Below are positions 37,110 to 46,121 of a stretch of DNA of 64,000 nucleotides, piece by piece. The stretch is from contig JAEFAZ010000004.1 of assembly GCA_016292135.1 (NCBI GenBank), positions 207,948-271,947 of the forward strand. The letters run 5' to 3'. The notes beneath the pieces were generated by a model that saw only the letters and a list, made by a program, of their open reading frames with translations, made no database searches and was not told the DNA's origin. The first letter of the stretch is position 1. Each line of letters opens with the position of its first letter. Source of the DNA: Saccharofermentans sp. (GTDB lineage: Bacteria; Bacillota; Clostridia; Saccharofermentanales; Saccharofermentanaceae). Position numbers and translations under genes: made by a program.

Positions 37110-38366
37110 TTATTCTATTCCGACTGCAAGCTGAGTCAATGAACCGAGTCCCGAGTAGCTTGTGATGGATCCCGTTGAAGCCATGAAATATAGCCTGCCG
37201 TATTCCTTGGATTCTATGATGATGTTCTGCGTCCTGTATGTGCCGTTCGCACCGGAATGACCGAAGGAATTTTTCTCGTAGGGCATAAGTCCGCAGCCGT
37301 AATCCATGTCGTAGTTCATCATCTCTTTGAGAGAATCCTCACTTACGAGCCTGCCTCCGAGAAGGGCTTTATCGAAGGCCCAAAGGTCAGCCATAGAGGT
37401 ATGGATCCCGCCGCATCCTCTTTCACCGTTTGGAGCCATATAATAACCTTTCTCACTGACAAAGCCCGCTTTATACTCCTCTTCGAAAAGCTCGGGCACG
37501 CTGGTCTCGTTTCCTGCAACCATGGACGTTGTATATTCCATGCCGCAAACGTCGAAAATATTCTCCTTAAGATAATCGCAGAATCTCATTCCCGATACCT
37601 TCTCGACTATCATGGCAAGAAGGACATAGTTCGTATTGCAGTATTCGAATTTTTTGCCGGGTTCGTTGACGAGTTTTGCGGCATAAAGGTTTTCGAGAAA
37701 TTCCTCATCGGACACTTCGTCCCTGTTCACCTTGACCCAGAAATCATCGAAATCCTTCTCCTCCACGTTCACCCAAAAAGACTTGGGATCGTTGCAAAAG
37801 TCTGCGATACCCGACTGCATGTGGAGCAGGTTATATATAGTGATCTTTTTGCCGGTCTTGTAATCCGGGAAATACTTGTTGAGCTTATCGTCAAGAGAGA
37901 TCTTACCCTTCTCGATCAGCTGGAAGACCGCTGCTGCGGTAAAGACCTTGGAGCAGGATCCGATATCGTATGTCGTGAAAGGATCGACGGGGTCCCCTGT
38001 TACCGTCTTTGCGTCGGGGCCTGCGAAGAAGATGATCTCATCTTCTGTCGCAAGAAGAACCGCGCCGGAGAAACTGTTATCATCAATCCTGTGTTGTGCA
38101 TAGCCGATCAGTTCCTGATACTTGGCGTTGCCGTTAGCGAAAAAGTTATTCTTTTCGATCCTCATCCCTTTCAGGAGACCGGAGTCACAGTAAGACGCTT
38201 CCGTCTCAGAGGGTGTTGTTTCGGAAGAAGTTGTTGTCTCAGAAGATTCTGATACCTCCGCCGATGGAGATGTTTCCGTATTTTCTTCAGCAGGAGCTGT
38301 GCTGCTGCAGGAACATGTTCCCAATACTAATGCTGCGGTCAACAATACTGACAATATCTTTTTCAT
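37110..38366 (-). CDS. Beta-lactamase-related serine hydrolase lipoprotein 2
   Basis: 418 residues from ATG at 38366, where GGAGGGG stands seven bases upstream; the frame is open further but that part lacks a signal. Lipobox LGTC gives Cys18. SCSK holds the nucleophile, EYCNTNY the YxN-like motif and FGHSGANG the third motif. The shared phrase YCDSGLLKG near residue 60 and the overall alignment show it is a paralogue of the convergent gene at 35864. It carries extra inserts. Function as for that gene: an outer-face serine hydrolase of unknown substrate. Confidence 0.9.
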   Translation of the reverse strand: MKKILSVLLTAALVLGTCSCSSTAPAEENTETSPSAEVSESSETTTSSETTPSETEASYCDSGLLKGMRIEKNNFFANGNAKYQELIGYAQHRIDDNSFSGAVLLATEDEIIFFAGPDAKTVTGDPVDPFTTYDIGSCSKVFTAAAVFQLIEKGKISLDDKLNKYFPDYKTGKKITIYNLLHMQSGIADFCNDPKSFWVNVEEKDFDDFWVKVNRDEVSDEEFLENLYAAKLVNEPGKKFEYCNTNYVLLAMIVEKVSGMRFCDYLKENIFDVCGMEYTTSMVAGNETSVPELFEEEYKAGFVSEKGYYMAPNGERGCGGIHTSMADLWAFDKALLGGRLVSEDSLKEMMNYDMDYGCGLMPYEKNSFGHSGANGTYRTQNIIIESKEYGRLYFMASTGSITSYSGLGSLTQLAVGIE

Positions 38367-38395
38367 ATATCCCCTCCGCTTGGCTGTCAGGTGTA

Positions 38396-38411
38396 GTAAC
38401 AAGATTGTTAC
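38396..38411 (-). promoter_or_regulatory. GTAAC-N6-GTTAC inverted repeat before lipoprotein 2
   Basis: The 16-bp GTAACAAGATTGTTAC (arms extend to six bases, AGTAAC/GTTACT) sits nine bases downstream of the -10 element, exactly as in the paralogue's promoter. Confidence 0.55.
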
Positions 38412-38420
38412 TCTATAAAC

Positions 38421-38449
38421 ATAATAACTTACGGGACATCAGATATCAA
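38421..38449 (-). promoter_or_regulatory. Promoter of serine-hydrolase lipoprotein 2
   Basis: On the minus strand: TTGATA, 17-bp spacer, TATTAT. It is 55 bases before the chosen start codon. Confidence 0.75.
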
Positions 38450-38465
38450 GTGGAAAAGTCAGCCG

Positions 38466-39206
38466 TTACGGGAAAATTCCTCCGTTGCCGAGCGCGACTC
38501 TGATCAGACCGATAACAAAAAGATGCGCGGGATAGTAGATGTAGAAGAACCACTTCATTCCCTTCCATTTGCCTCTTTGCCCGTTATATTGCTTCAATAC
38601 CGGAAGCGAGAGCAGTGTGCACATCTGAAGGAGCCCGTAAACATTGTCGATAAAGATAATGTATACGGCAGCATAAACTGCAGTCCAGATCAGCATAGCA
38701 ACAGCCTGCTTCTTAAAACTGTCACGGTTCAGATAGAGATATACCGGGCATACCGCGGCGATGGTCGACCAGTCTGACGGGAAAGTGATCAGGCATATCA
38801 GGATCATCAGTATTATCTTGCCCCATTTCGGCAGACGGTCCGTCGTGAAAAGGACCATCAGGACGACCGACCATGCGAGCGACCACATAACGCTCGTCAT
38901 GTTGAAGATGCCGTTGGGAATGAAAGGTATATCTCCTGCAAAATTGTAGGCGAAATGCGATATCACGGCGAAGACGAATAATCTGGCGATGTACTTTTTA
39001 ACGTTTCTTGTGTGATGGAATCCCTCTGCGATAAAGAACCACATGATCGGCGCAGTCAATCTGCCTATCACGTGCAGCAGCATGACCCACCATATCTTCT
39101 GGCATCCCGGGAAGAGAAGCCATGTCACATGATCTACCGTCATCGCGGCGATAGCAATCAGTTTTATCTGATTTGAATTTAATCCGCTCTTTTCCGAACT
39201 GTCCAT
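38466..39206 (-). CDS. TraX-family membrane protein
   Basis: A 246-residue polytopic protein with 7-8 hydrophobic segments. The opening LNSNQIKLIAIAAMTVDH and IGRLTAPIMWFFIAEGFHHTRN are the TraX family signature. TraX acetylates F-pilin in E. coli; chromosomal Firmicute homologues are presumed membrane acetyltransferases of unknown acceptor. The gene stands alone between lipoprotein genes, with no conjugation genes near. Confidence 0.9.
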   Translation of the reverse strand: MDSSEKSGLNSNQIKLIAIAAMTVDHVTWLLFPGCQKIWWVMLLHVIGRLTAPIMWFFIAEGFHHTRNVKKYIARLFVFAVISHFAYNFAGDIPFIPNGIFNMTSVMWSLAWSVVLMVLFTTDRLPKWGKIILMILICLITFPSDWSTIAAVCPVYLYLNRDSFKKQAVAMLIWTAVYAAVYIIFIDNVYGLLQMCTLLSLPVLKQYNGQRGKWKGMKWFFYIYYPAHLFVIGLIRVALGNGGIFP

Positions 39207-39272
39207 TCAATTATCCCGCCTTCATTCGGCCGGCCTGCATCCGGCCGACAATGAATTATAACATGTCTTCCG

Positions 39273-40424
39273 TCAGTCCTGAGGCAGGAGGTCGTTGAAT
39301 TCGGTGTTTATAAACACTACATAATATTGGAATGTTTCAGGTTCGCTTTCTTCTGTCTGAGGTGGACTTTCGTAAAGATAAAGCCTGAAATCCTTATCAT
39401 ATGCTATAGACATACCAAACTTGATATCGCCGGAGAAGATCAGCACATCGCACTTTCTGGCAGGGCCGCCTGCACTGTTGTAATCACTTCTCCAGCCCTT
39501 GTCCCTGTCTGCCCAACCGGTGTATACCCACTGGTAGAGATCCTTGCTGAGGCCCAGTTGTTTCATGTCTTTAGACGCCATTTCCTCATATGTGATCAGC
39601 CTTCTTCCCTCAGCAGGTCTTTCATCGAATTGAAGTCTGAATGAGTTGCGGGAAAATGTGGATCCTGTGGCAAACTTTTCGATCGAATCGTAGCTCAGTT
39701 CACTGCTGCTGTCGTCAGGGTTTATGTAATAACAACCGGTGTAAACAAAGTCTGCTTTGCCGTCGTATTTCCTGCTGAGCAGAGTATCGATTATATAGTC
39801 GTTGGATATGTTCCGGTTGCAGTAGGCCTTAAACTCCATATCCACCGTATTTCCGCCGGAAGTCCTGTTGAACCGGATCTCCCTTAATTCCTGATAATGT
39901 ATTTTCCCCTTCTCCGGAGTATAGACATCGTAACCTCCCCAAAATCCCTTGAAAGCTATAAAAAGATTACCTTCGAGGTTTCCTCCTTTTGGATATTCCC
40001 GTCTTATGGGATTGGTAAGGATACCGTTTTCGAAAAGCTTATCGTAAGGGCATTCCCTGCAGTCGTAGACAGTCAGGAAATACCTAACATCCTGGCCTGC
40101 AAGACCTCCCCGGATCACCTGTGCATCGTAAGTTATGGTATAGGCATTGCCTGCCTTGACTTTGCAAAGTCCGGACGGATCGTAGGGAGTGTATTTTTTC
40201 TCATTCATGGGATAGAGCATAAGCCTGCCGTTTTCTTTATATGCGATGAAGTTTTCGGTCAGCTTATCTTCGGTCTCATAGTAGATACCGTCCTTGAGCC
40301 CGGGCGGAGGCGTCTGATTGACGGATGACTCGCCGCTCGTCTTGTAGGGATTCCCGTCATCGCATGAGCACAACGGCAGACACATGGCCGCCACAAGGAT
40401 AACAGCTATTATCTTTTTATTCAT
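39273..40424 (-). CDS. Lipoprotein of unknown function
   Basis: 383 residues from ATG at 40424, which has GGGGGA upstream; the longer open frame lacks a signal. The signal peptide ends in a lipobox (LCSC). The mature part is beta-rich with many Tyr and charged residues and no motif I recognise. It contains an internal GLKDGIYYETEDKL segment near the N-terminus. Neighbours (TraX, gpmI) give no hint. Probably exported and membrane-anchored. Confidence 0.8.
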   Translation of the reverse strand: MNKKIIAVILVAAMCLPLCSCDDGNPYKTSGESSVNQTPPPGLKDGIYYETEDKLTENFIAYKENGRLMLYPMNEKKYTPYDPSGLCKVKAGNAYTITYDAQVIRGGLAGQDVRYFLTVYDCRECPYDKLFENGILTNPIRREYPKGGNLEGNLFIAFKGFWGGYDVYTPEKGKIHYQELREIRFNRTSGGNTVDMEFKAYCNRNISNDYIIDTLLSRKYDGKADFVYTGCYYINPDDSSSELSYDSIEKFATGSTFSRNSFRLQFDERPAEGRRLITYEEMASKDMKQLGLSKDLYQWVYTGWADRDKGWRSDYNSAGGPARKCDVLIFSGDIKFGMSIAYDKDFRLYLYESPPQTEESEPETFQYYVVFINTEFNDLLPQD

Positions 40425-40532
40425 GTGCCCGTCCCCCTCATAGCTAAAGATTAGCACCGCAAGCCTGAGGCGCGTTAGGGACAAACTCTTAAGTTTATAC
40501 CGCCAAAATAAAGTTCATGTAAACCCGGGCAA

Positions 40533-40564
40533 TAAAAATCCCCGGAGCATGATGTTCCGGGGAT
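40533..40564 (-). terminator. Terminator after gpmI
   Basis: A 9-bp GC-rich stem (ATCCCCGGA/TCCGGGGAT) with a 9-nt loop, followed on the minus strand by TTTTTATT. It begins 22 bases after the gpmI stop. Confidence 0.92.
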
Positions 40565-40586
40565 CGGTAAGTCAGATTATTTTCGT

Positions 40587-42182
40587 TCAGCCCTTCTTGA
40601 CCAGCAATGACTTACCGGTCATCTCAGCAGGCTGGGGCAGATCCATGATCTCGAGCAGAGTCGGTGCGATATCGCAAAGTCTGCCTCCCTCACGGAGCGT
40701 GTATTCGGGATCGTAGTTGTAGAGGATAAAAGGAACAGGATTTGTCGTATGAGCGGTGTGAGGCTCTCCTGTCTCATAGTTCAGCATCTGTTCTGCGTTT
40801 CCGTGGTCAGCGCAGATGAAGAGGACACCGTCCATCTCCTTGACTGCTTCGACTGCAGCGCCGACGCACTGGTCGATCCTCTCGACTGCTGCAATAGCTG
40901 CCTCGAGAACACCTGTATGTCCGACCATGTCGGGGTTAGCGAAGTTGATTATGATAACATCATATTTACCGGATGTGATAGCGGCATCAAGCTTCTCGGA
41001 AACCTCGGGAGCGCTCATCTCAGGCTGGAGATCGTATGTTGCGACCTTGGGTGAATTAACGAGCGTACGGTCCTCATCCTTGTTGGGTTCTTCGATACCG
41101 CCGTTGAAGAAGAATGTAACGTGTGCATACTTCTCTGTCTCGGCGATACGGAGCTGCTTGAGGCCGTTGTTTGCAAGATACTCGCCAAGTGTGTTGACGA
41201 TCTCTTCTTTCTTGAATGCGACGAACTTGTTGGGGATCGTCTCATCGTAGTCCTTGAAGCAGACATATGTGAGAGGCATGAAGCCGTTGTGGCGCTTGAG
41301 GAACTTGATGCACTTGGGGTCATCAGCAGATCCTTCCTGTGCCTCGATATCGCTGTCAGCAAAACAGAATGCCTTGGTGATCTCACGAGCGCGGTCAGGA
41401 CGGAAGTTGAAGAAGATGATCGAGTCATCAGGCTTAACAAGAGATACGGGTGAGCCGTCTTCATTAACGATGACAGTAGGCAGAACGAACTCGTCCGTTA
41501 CGCCGTTATCGTAAGACTTCTGCATGGCGGCAACGGGATCCGTGTCCTTTACGCCCTCGCCGATAACGAGAGAATCGTATGCCTTCTGGATCCTATCCCA
41601 GTTGTTGTCTCTGTCCATTGCGTAGTAACGGCCGGACATGGAAGCTACCTTACCGCAGCCGATCTCAGCCATCTTGTCGACCAGAGCCTGGAGATAATCC
41701 TTACCGGATGCCGGAGGAGTGTCACGTCCGTCGAAGAAAGGATGTACATAAACACGGTCAAGGCCGTTCCTCTTGCACATCTCGATCAGCGCATAAAGGT
41801 GTGTGTTGTGGCTGTGAACGCCGCCGTCTGAAAGAAGACCCCAGATGTGAAGGTCAGAACCCTTCTCCTTGCAGTTGTTGATAGCGCGGAGCAATTCCTC
41901 GTTCTCAAAGAAGACACCGTCTTCGATGTACTTGGTGATAAGCGTAAGATCCTGGTAGATGATCCTTCCGGATCCGATGTTCATGTGGCCGACTTCCGAG
42001 TTGCCCATCTGACCGTCGGGAAGTCCGACTGCAAGACCTGATGCCAGGCCCTGGACATAAGGACACTCTGCTCTGAGCTTGTCCATTACGGGAGTATTAG
42101 CCATTGCGATAGCATTTGCTTCAGGGTTCTCCGAGATGCCGTAGCCGTCGAGAACCATAAGAACTACAGGTTTTTGTCTCAT
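40587..42182 (-). CDS. gpmI: Cofactor-independent phosphoglycerate mutase
   Basis: 531 residues of the alkaline-phosphatase superfamily enzyme that interconverts 3- and 2-phosphoglycerate with Mn2+. MVLDGYG holds the first metal Asp, GNSEVGH the phospho-accepting Ser62, HGNAEQM and HTTNPVPF the second metal set. GGAGG precedes the ATG. A strong terminator follows. Like pnt, its codon use points to high expression. A DUF4250 gene lies 60 bases upstream. Confidence 0.97.
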   Translation of the reverse strand: MRQKPVVLMVLDGYGISENPEANAIAMANTPVMDKLRAECPYVQGLASGLAVGLPDGQMGNSEVGHMNIGSGRIIYQDLTLITKYIEDGVFFENEELLRAINNCKEKGSDLHIWGLLSDGGVHSHNTHLYALIEMCKRNGLDRVYVHPFFDGRDTPPASGKDYLQALVDKMAEIGCGKVASMSGRYYAMDRDNNWDRIQKAYDSLVIGEGVKDTDPVAAMQKSYDNGVTDEFVLPTVIVNEDGSPVSLVKPDDSIIFFNFRPDRAREITKAFCFADSDIEAQEGSADDPKCIKFLKRHNGFMPLTYVCFKDYDETIPNKFVAFKKEEIVNTLGEYLANNGLKQLRIAETEKYAHVTFFFNGGIEEPNKDEDRTLVNSPKVATYDLQPEMSAPEVSEKLDAAITSGKYDVIIINFANPDMVGHTGVLEAAIAAVERIDQCVGAAVEAVKEMDGVLFICADHGNAEQMLNYETGEPHTAHTTNPVPFILYNYDPEYTLREGGRLCDIAPTLLEIMDLPQPAEMTGKSLLVKKG

Positions 42183-42241
42183 ATATATAAACCTCCGAAA
42201 TTATAATCCGCAGGTATTATAATATGGATCGGCCAAAAATA

Positions 42242-42418
42242 TTACACAAATTTATTGAGTTCTTCGTCGTATGTATAGTTTACTTGGGCTAACTTGGCGC
42301 ATATCTCGTCCCTGTCGGCGCCAAGGGACGAACAGAGCTCATCGAGAGAATCATAGTCGTCTCGAAGTTTGGTATTAACGTAACTTAAGAGCATTACAGG
42401 ATCACTTGGCAGGTTCAT
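42242..42418 (-). CDS. DUF4250 family small protein
   Basis: A 58-residue ORF starting MNLPSDPVMLLSYVNTKLRD and ending YTYDEELNKFV. Start and end are characteristic of DUF4250, a short cytoplasmic protein common in Clostridia with unknown function. GGAGGAAC lies just upstream of the ATG. It is too short for ordinary length cut-offs. It sits between the alpha/beta hydrolase lipoprotein and gpmI on the same strand. Confidence 0.9.
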   Translation of the reverse strand: MNLPSDPVMLLSYVNTKLRDDYDSLDELCSSLGADRDEICAKLAQVNYTYDEELNKFV

Positions 42419-42451
42419 GTTGTTCCTCCGGCTGATTATCTCAAGCCCAGT

Positions 42452-43378
42452 TTACCACTTTTTGATATTCTTACAGACATCCAGAACCATCTGATTGCCG
42501 GGCTCCCCGTGCATGGGATGATCTGCCCCTTCGACCGTTATGAGCTTGGCGTCGGGGATCGTCTCGACAGCCTTATCGTAGAAGTGCGGGAAATCCTCAA
42601 GATCTGGACGGTCTCCGGTGCCCTTGACGATAAGGACGGGGATCTTGAACTCTGATAGCAAAGGATAGAAATCCGTGCGGAGTTTCTTATCATTTTCGAA
42701 AAGCATGGTCTCAGGATACTGGAAACTCGGTTCAATAAGGATCAGACCCTTGATCGAATCCTGACATTCAGCTCCCGCATAGACAGCTCCGAGTCCTCCG
42801 ACACTGTGTCCGAAAAGATAGACCTTTGACTGATCCAGTTCCGGGAAATACTTGAGATCGTCTTTTACCGAGAGCATATCCTGCATCTGCTCGTAAACAA
42901 AATCACCCAGAAATTCGGGCAGCTGATAGACGCCCATGAGCTTGTTGTTGGTCGGGCTCATCTCGACAACTGCATAGCCTTTGTCGTTAAAGAGCTGTGC
43001 CTTGCCGGAATAGTAACCCAGATCGACATACATGCCGCCCAGGATGATGACCGTCTTGAAGGGGCCCTTTCCCTTGGGAAGATAGACCTTGGCCTTGATG
43101 GGATTGCCGTCACGGTAGAAAGTGACCCTCTTTATTGTCTCGCCCTCGTCTTTGATCTCGGGATCAGAAGGTTTGGGACCCTGACTGGTCTCAGAAACCG
43201 TGCTTGCCTTGGTCGTGCTTTCAGTCGTTGTGGTGGTCACAGCAGTAGTTTCCGTCATCGTAACGGCAGTCTCTTCAGTTACCGTAGAAGGCGTGACCTG
43301 GGCGCTGCTGCACGATGTGAGCATGGCCGTTGCCATTACCAATATTACAAAGCTTCTTCCCATTTGTTTCCGGGACAT
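42452..43378 (-). CDS. Alpha/beta hydrolase lipoprotein
   Basis: 308 residues: signal peptide with lipobox LTSC, Thr-rich linker, then an alpha/beta-hydrolase domain. The nucleophile elbow is GHSVGG; the acid is likely Asp in GTGDRPD and the His in GADHPMHGEPG. The oxyanion strand reads VIILGGMYVDLGYYS. It resembles dienelactone-hydrolase or PAF-acetylhydrolase-like esterases; the substrate is unknown. AGGAGGAAC is upstream of the start. Confidence 0.87.
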   Translation of the reverse strand: MSRKQMGRSFVILVMATAMLTSCSSAQVTPSTVTEETAVTMTETTAVTTTTTESTTKASTVSETSQGPKPSDPEIKDEGETIKRVTFYRDGNPIKAKVYLPKGKGPFKTVIILGGMYVDLGYYSGKAQLFNDKGYAVVEMSPTNNKLMGVYQLPEFLGDFVYEQMQDMLSVKDDLKYFPELDQSKVYLFGHSVGGLGAVYAGAECQDSIKGLILIEPSFQYPETMLFENDKKLRTDFYPLLSEFKIPVLIVKGTGDRPDLEDFPHFYDKAVETIPDAKLITVEGADHPMHGEPGNQMVLDVCKNIKKW

Positions 43379-43416
43379 TTTTATGTGTTCCTCCTGATCC
43401 GGATATCCTTATCAAG

Positions 43417-43818
43417 TCAGGCTGTCATACCGATGACAGCATCCAGATTCTTCACTTCAACATTTATCCCGGGATATCCGGGATCGACTATTACTCCCAG
43501 TTTAACGGGCGCTTTCTCGTTGGCCGACTTTGTAGTCGTCAGGATATCATGAAATGTGCTGTGCATCATGATATATCCTGCTCGCTCAGTCTTTTCAAAG
43601 AACTCCAGCGCTCTTTCCTCGCTGGTGAATACAGGCAGAAATCCCGTGTTTTCGGGAGCAGCCAGAACGAACAATGCGTGCGATCCGTCTTTCTTGTCTC
43701 CGTAAGGAGTTGAATAGAACAGTTTCTCCTTGCCGAATTGGCTGAGAAAAACGGAGATGTCGAGCTCTCCCCTGTCATATTGTTCATAGAGTTCCAATGC
43801 ACGCGGTTTCTCTGCCAT
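43417..43818 (-). CDS. SseB N-terminal domain protein
   Basis: A 133-residue cytoplasmic protein that consists of a single SseB-N domain: VLAAPENTGFLPVFTSEERALEFF and PVKLGVIVDPGYPGINVEVKN match the family's strand order. Its function is unknown. The larger SseB-like protein at 13018 has the same domain. AAGGAG lies before the start. It precedes the alpha/beta hydrolase lipoprotein by 38 bases. Confidence 0.75.
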   Translation of the reverse strand: MAEKPRALELYEQYDRGELDISVFLSQFGKEKLFYSTPYGDKKDGSHALFVLAAPENTGFLPVFTSEERALEFFEKTERAGYIMMHSTFHDILTTTKSANEKAPVKLGVIVDPGYPGINVEVKNLDAVIGMTA

Positions 43819-43866
43819 TTTCCTAACTCCTTTTCACTATGTGCCTTAATTATATCTTAATTACGG

Positions 43867-44364
43867 TCATCCTTTTACGTATCTGATCTCACGCTTGTTC
43901 CAGCGCTTAAAGATCTTTTCTTTTCCGTCGGGACGGTAGTTATTCTTCCCGTAAAAATTCTTTCCGATAGTGTTGTCTTCCAACACCCAGATAACAGTTT
44001 TACTTAAGCCTTTTTCTTTGCCTTTTTCTTCGAAAAACCGGAGCATTTCAAGACCGGTGCCCATTCTCATATAACGGGGATCGACATAGATAAAATGAAG
44101 CTCGAAGGCATCTTTCTTATCGTCATCTTCACACATGCCGATGCCCATCATTCCCCTGATCTCACCGGTCTTCGGATCTTCGTAAACATACAGTTCAAAG
44201 CGCTTTTCCGTGATCCATCTTTCGTAGACCGGGATACGGTTCTCAACGGATAAGTCATCGAATAAGTACTGATCCGGAACTATACCCTTATATGCATAAC
44301 GGCAGCCGGAAACCTCTATCCCGGCTATCACGGATGCATCGCTGACTGAAGCCTCCCGGATCAT
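43867..44364 (-). CDS. GNAT acetyltransferase
   Basis: A 165-residue single-domain GNAT. The acetyl-CoA loop is DPRYMRMGTGLEML, preceded by strand LHFIYV and followed by VIWVLEDNTIGKNFYGKNNY, the C-terminal motif B pattern. Acceptor unknown. It is 18 bases downstream of another GNAT gene, so the two are probably co-transcribed. Confidence 0.9.
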   Translation of the reverse strand: MIREASVSDASVIAGIEVSGCRYAYKGIVPDQYLFDDLSVENRIPVYERWITEKRFELYVYEDPKTGEIRGMMGIGMCEDDDKKDAFELHFIYVDPRYMRMGTGLEMLRFFEEKGKEKGLSKTVIWVLEDNTIGKNFYGKNNYRPDGKEKIFKRWNKREIRYVKG

Positions 44365-44382
44365 TTCTCATCACCTCAAAGA

Positions 44383-44865
44383 TCAAATTTCCTTTTTCAT
44401 ATATCCGCAAGTGAACGGGAAAAAGTCAAATTTATGCGTTCCCAAATGTACCGCTCCTGCCTTTTCGTACCATTTACGAAGGGTTACATTTTCTTCGACG
44501 ATCCCTATGTTCATCGATGAGCAGCCGAGTTCTCCCGCCGTTTTAAAAGCATGGTCGAGCAGGCTTTTACCGATCCCCTTATGCCTAAATTCCGGCAAGA
44601 CGGCCAGATTGTTCAGTTCACATTCATTATTCTCCTGGATAAGCAGAGAATAATATCCGCAAAGGACACCATCATCCTCATAAACAAACATGGGACGGTG
44701 TTCTTCTAACATTTGCCACAACAGTCTGTCCCCGGTCGTAGCGAAAGCCGTAAACCTCGGGGCATTTTCTTCCGTAAAGCCAAACTCTTCTGCGACCGTC
44801 GAAAAGGCCTTCTTTATCAGTTCGACGCACTCCGGGATCTCTTCCTGTTTTACTTCTCTGATCAT
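44383..44865 (-). CDS. GNAT acetyltransferase
   Basis: 160 residues. LNNLAVLPEFRHKGIGKSLLDHAF is a textbook motif A for acetyl-CoA binding; NVTLRKWYEKAGA is motif B. The sequence resembles general small-molecule GNATs. A weak GGAGA site lies before the start. First gene of a two-GNAT unit. Confidence 0.92.
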   Translation of the reverse strand: MIREVKQEEIPECVELIKKAFSTVAEEFGFTEENAPRFTAFATTGDRLLWQMLEEHRPMFVYEDDGVLCGYYSLLIQENNECELNNLAVLPEFRHKGIGKSLLDHAFKTAGELGCSSMNIGIVEENVTLRKWYEKAGAVHLGTHKFDFFPFTCGYMKKEI

Positions 44866-44915
44866 AACTTCTCCAATAATCTGCTTCTGCTTACACAGTG
44901 CATATATTATACCAA

Positions 44916-46121
44916 CTATTGAGGCTGTATGACTGTCTCTATCAACCTTACTGCCTCGTCTACACCGTTTTCGCTGCGGATCTTTTCCGATAGTTCCTCT
45001 GCGTTCTTTTTCTTTACTTCATATGTCCTGTTCATCTTTTCGATCGCAGATACGATGGTCTCTTCCGTCAGATCCTTGGCCTTGACCGCTTTTACGGCTA
45101 CATCCTTCTTTTCGAGCTGCATGGCAAAACCAAGCTGATCCAGAACATGAGGAACAGGGATAGACGGAACACCGTATATCATCGCAGCTGCCGTTGTGCC
45201 GAACCCGCAGTGATGGATCACGAATTTTGCCTGCCTGAACAACCAGCTGTGCGGAACGCTTCCCACTGCGATCATGCTGTCGGGCAGTTCATAATCTTTA
45301 AGCGTCTTTTGAAATCCCTGAATGACCGCCCTGCATCCCGTTTTCCGGAATGCATTGACGAACATATCAAGCTTCTTTCTGTCTGATCCCGCTTCGAAAG
45401 ACATGGCTCCGAGCGCCAATACCACAGGCTTTTCGCCTTTATCAAGGAACTCTTTCAGTTTCACGTCGGGAGTATATTCTTCATCCTCATACCAATAACC
45501 GGTAAGTACATTTTTCTCTTCCCAATAAGGATTTCTGTCGATCACATATTTACTTACCGGAATGAGATTGAGCTTGTCGGACATCACTTCCTCCGCAGAC
45601 CTTACCGGCTTAAGTCCGTATAGCTTCCGGATCTTGTTTGTAGGCTTTGCAGCCTGCCGGGCAATGATATCCCCGAAGACCTTCTCAAAGAATTTCTTCT
45701 TCCTGAGATTTTCTCCGATCATCTCGGTCTGAAGAGTCACATTGACTGTCGGTATGCCGAGAAGTCCGGCTTCGACCGCGCCCATCTGGCTGTGCGTGAT
45801 GATGATAAGATCCTTGTCCTTACAGAGCTCATATACCTCGGCAGAAGCCCCTTCGATTATCTTCATGATGAAGTTCATCGTCTTCAGCAGGCTCGAGACA
45901 GCATTCTTCGATCTTCCGCGAATAACAGTTGTCTCCTTCTCGATATCTATATCAGGTCCGACCGGCTCGAAATGAACGCCTGATCCTTCGACCAGGCTTC
46001 TCCAGCAGGGGTGCGTTCCGAGAGTTACATCATAACCTGCTCTCATCAATCCCTTCGAAAGGTAGATATAGGGCTGGACATCACCTCTGGTGCCCATTGT
46101 AAACATCGCGATCCTTTTCAT
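44916..46121 (-). CDS. GT1 (UGT/MGT-like) glycosyltransferase
   Basis: A 401-residue GT-B enzyme: MFTMGTRGDVQPYIYLSKGL at the N-terminus and the donor-binding signature HHCGFGTTAAAMIYGVPSIPV followed by DQLGFA near residue 310. This group includes sterol, macrolide and flavonoid glucosyltransferases. The four-base overlap with the preceding TetR gene ties it to that regulator. A role in inactivating or decorating a small hydrophobic molecule is likely but unproved. Confidence 0.9.
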   Translation of the reverse strand: MKRIAMFTMGTRGDVQPYIYLSKGLMRAGYDVTLGTHPCWRSLVEGSGVHFEPVGPDIDIEKETTVIRGRSKNAVSSLLKTMNFIMKIIEGASAEVYELCKDKDLIIITHSQMGAVEAGLLGIPTVNVTLQTEMIGENLRKKKFFEKVFGDIIARQAAKPTNKIRKLYGLKPVRSAEEVMSDKLNLIPVSKYVIDRNPYWEEKNVLTGYWYEDEEYTPDVKLKEFLDKGEKPVVLALGAMSFEAGSDRKKLDMFVNAFRKTGCRAVIQGFQKTLKDYELPDSMIAVGSVPHSWLFRQAKFVIHHCGFGTTAAAMIYGVPSIPVPHVLDQLGFAMQLEKKDVAVKAVKAKDLTEETIVSAIEKMNRTYEVKKKNAEELSEKIRSENGVDEAVRLIETVIQPQ

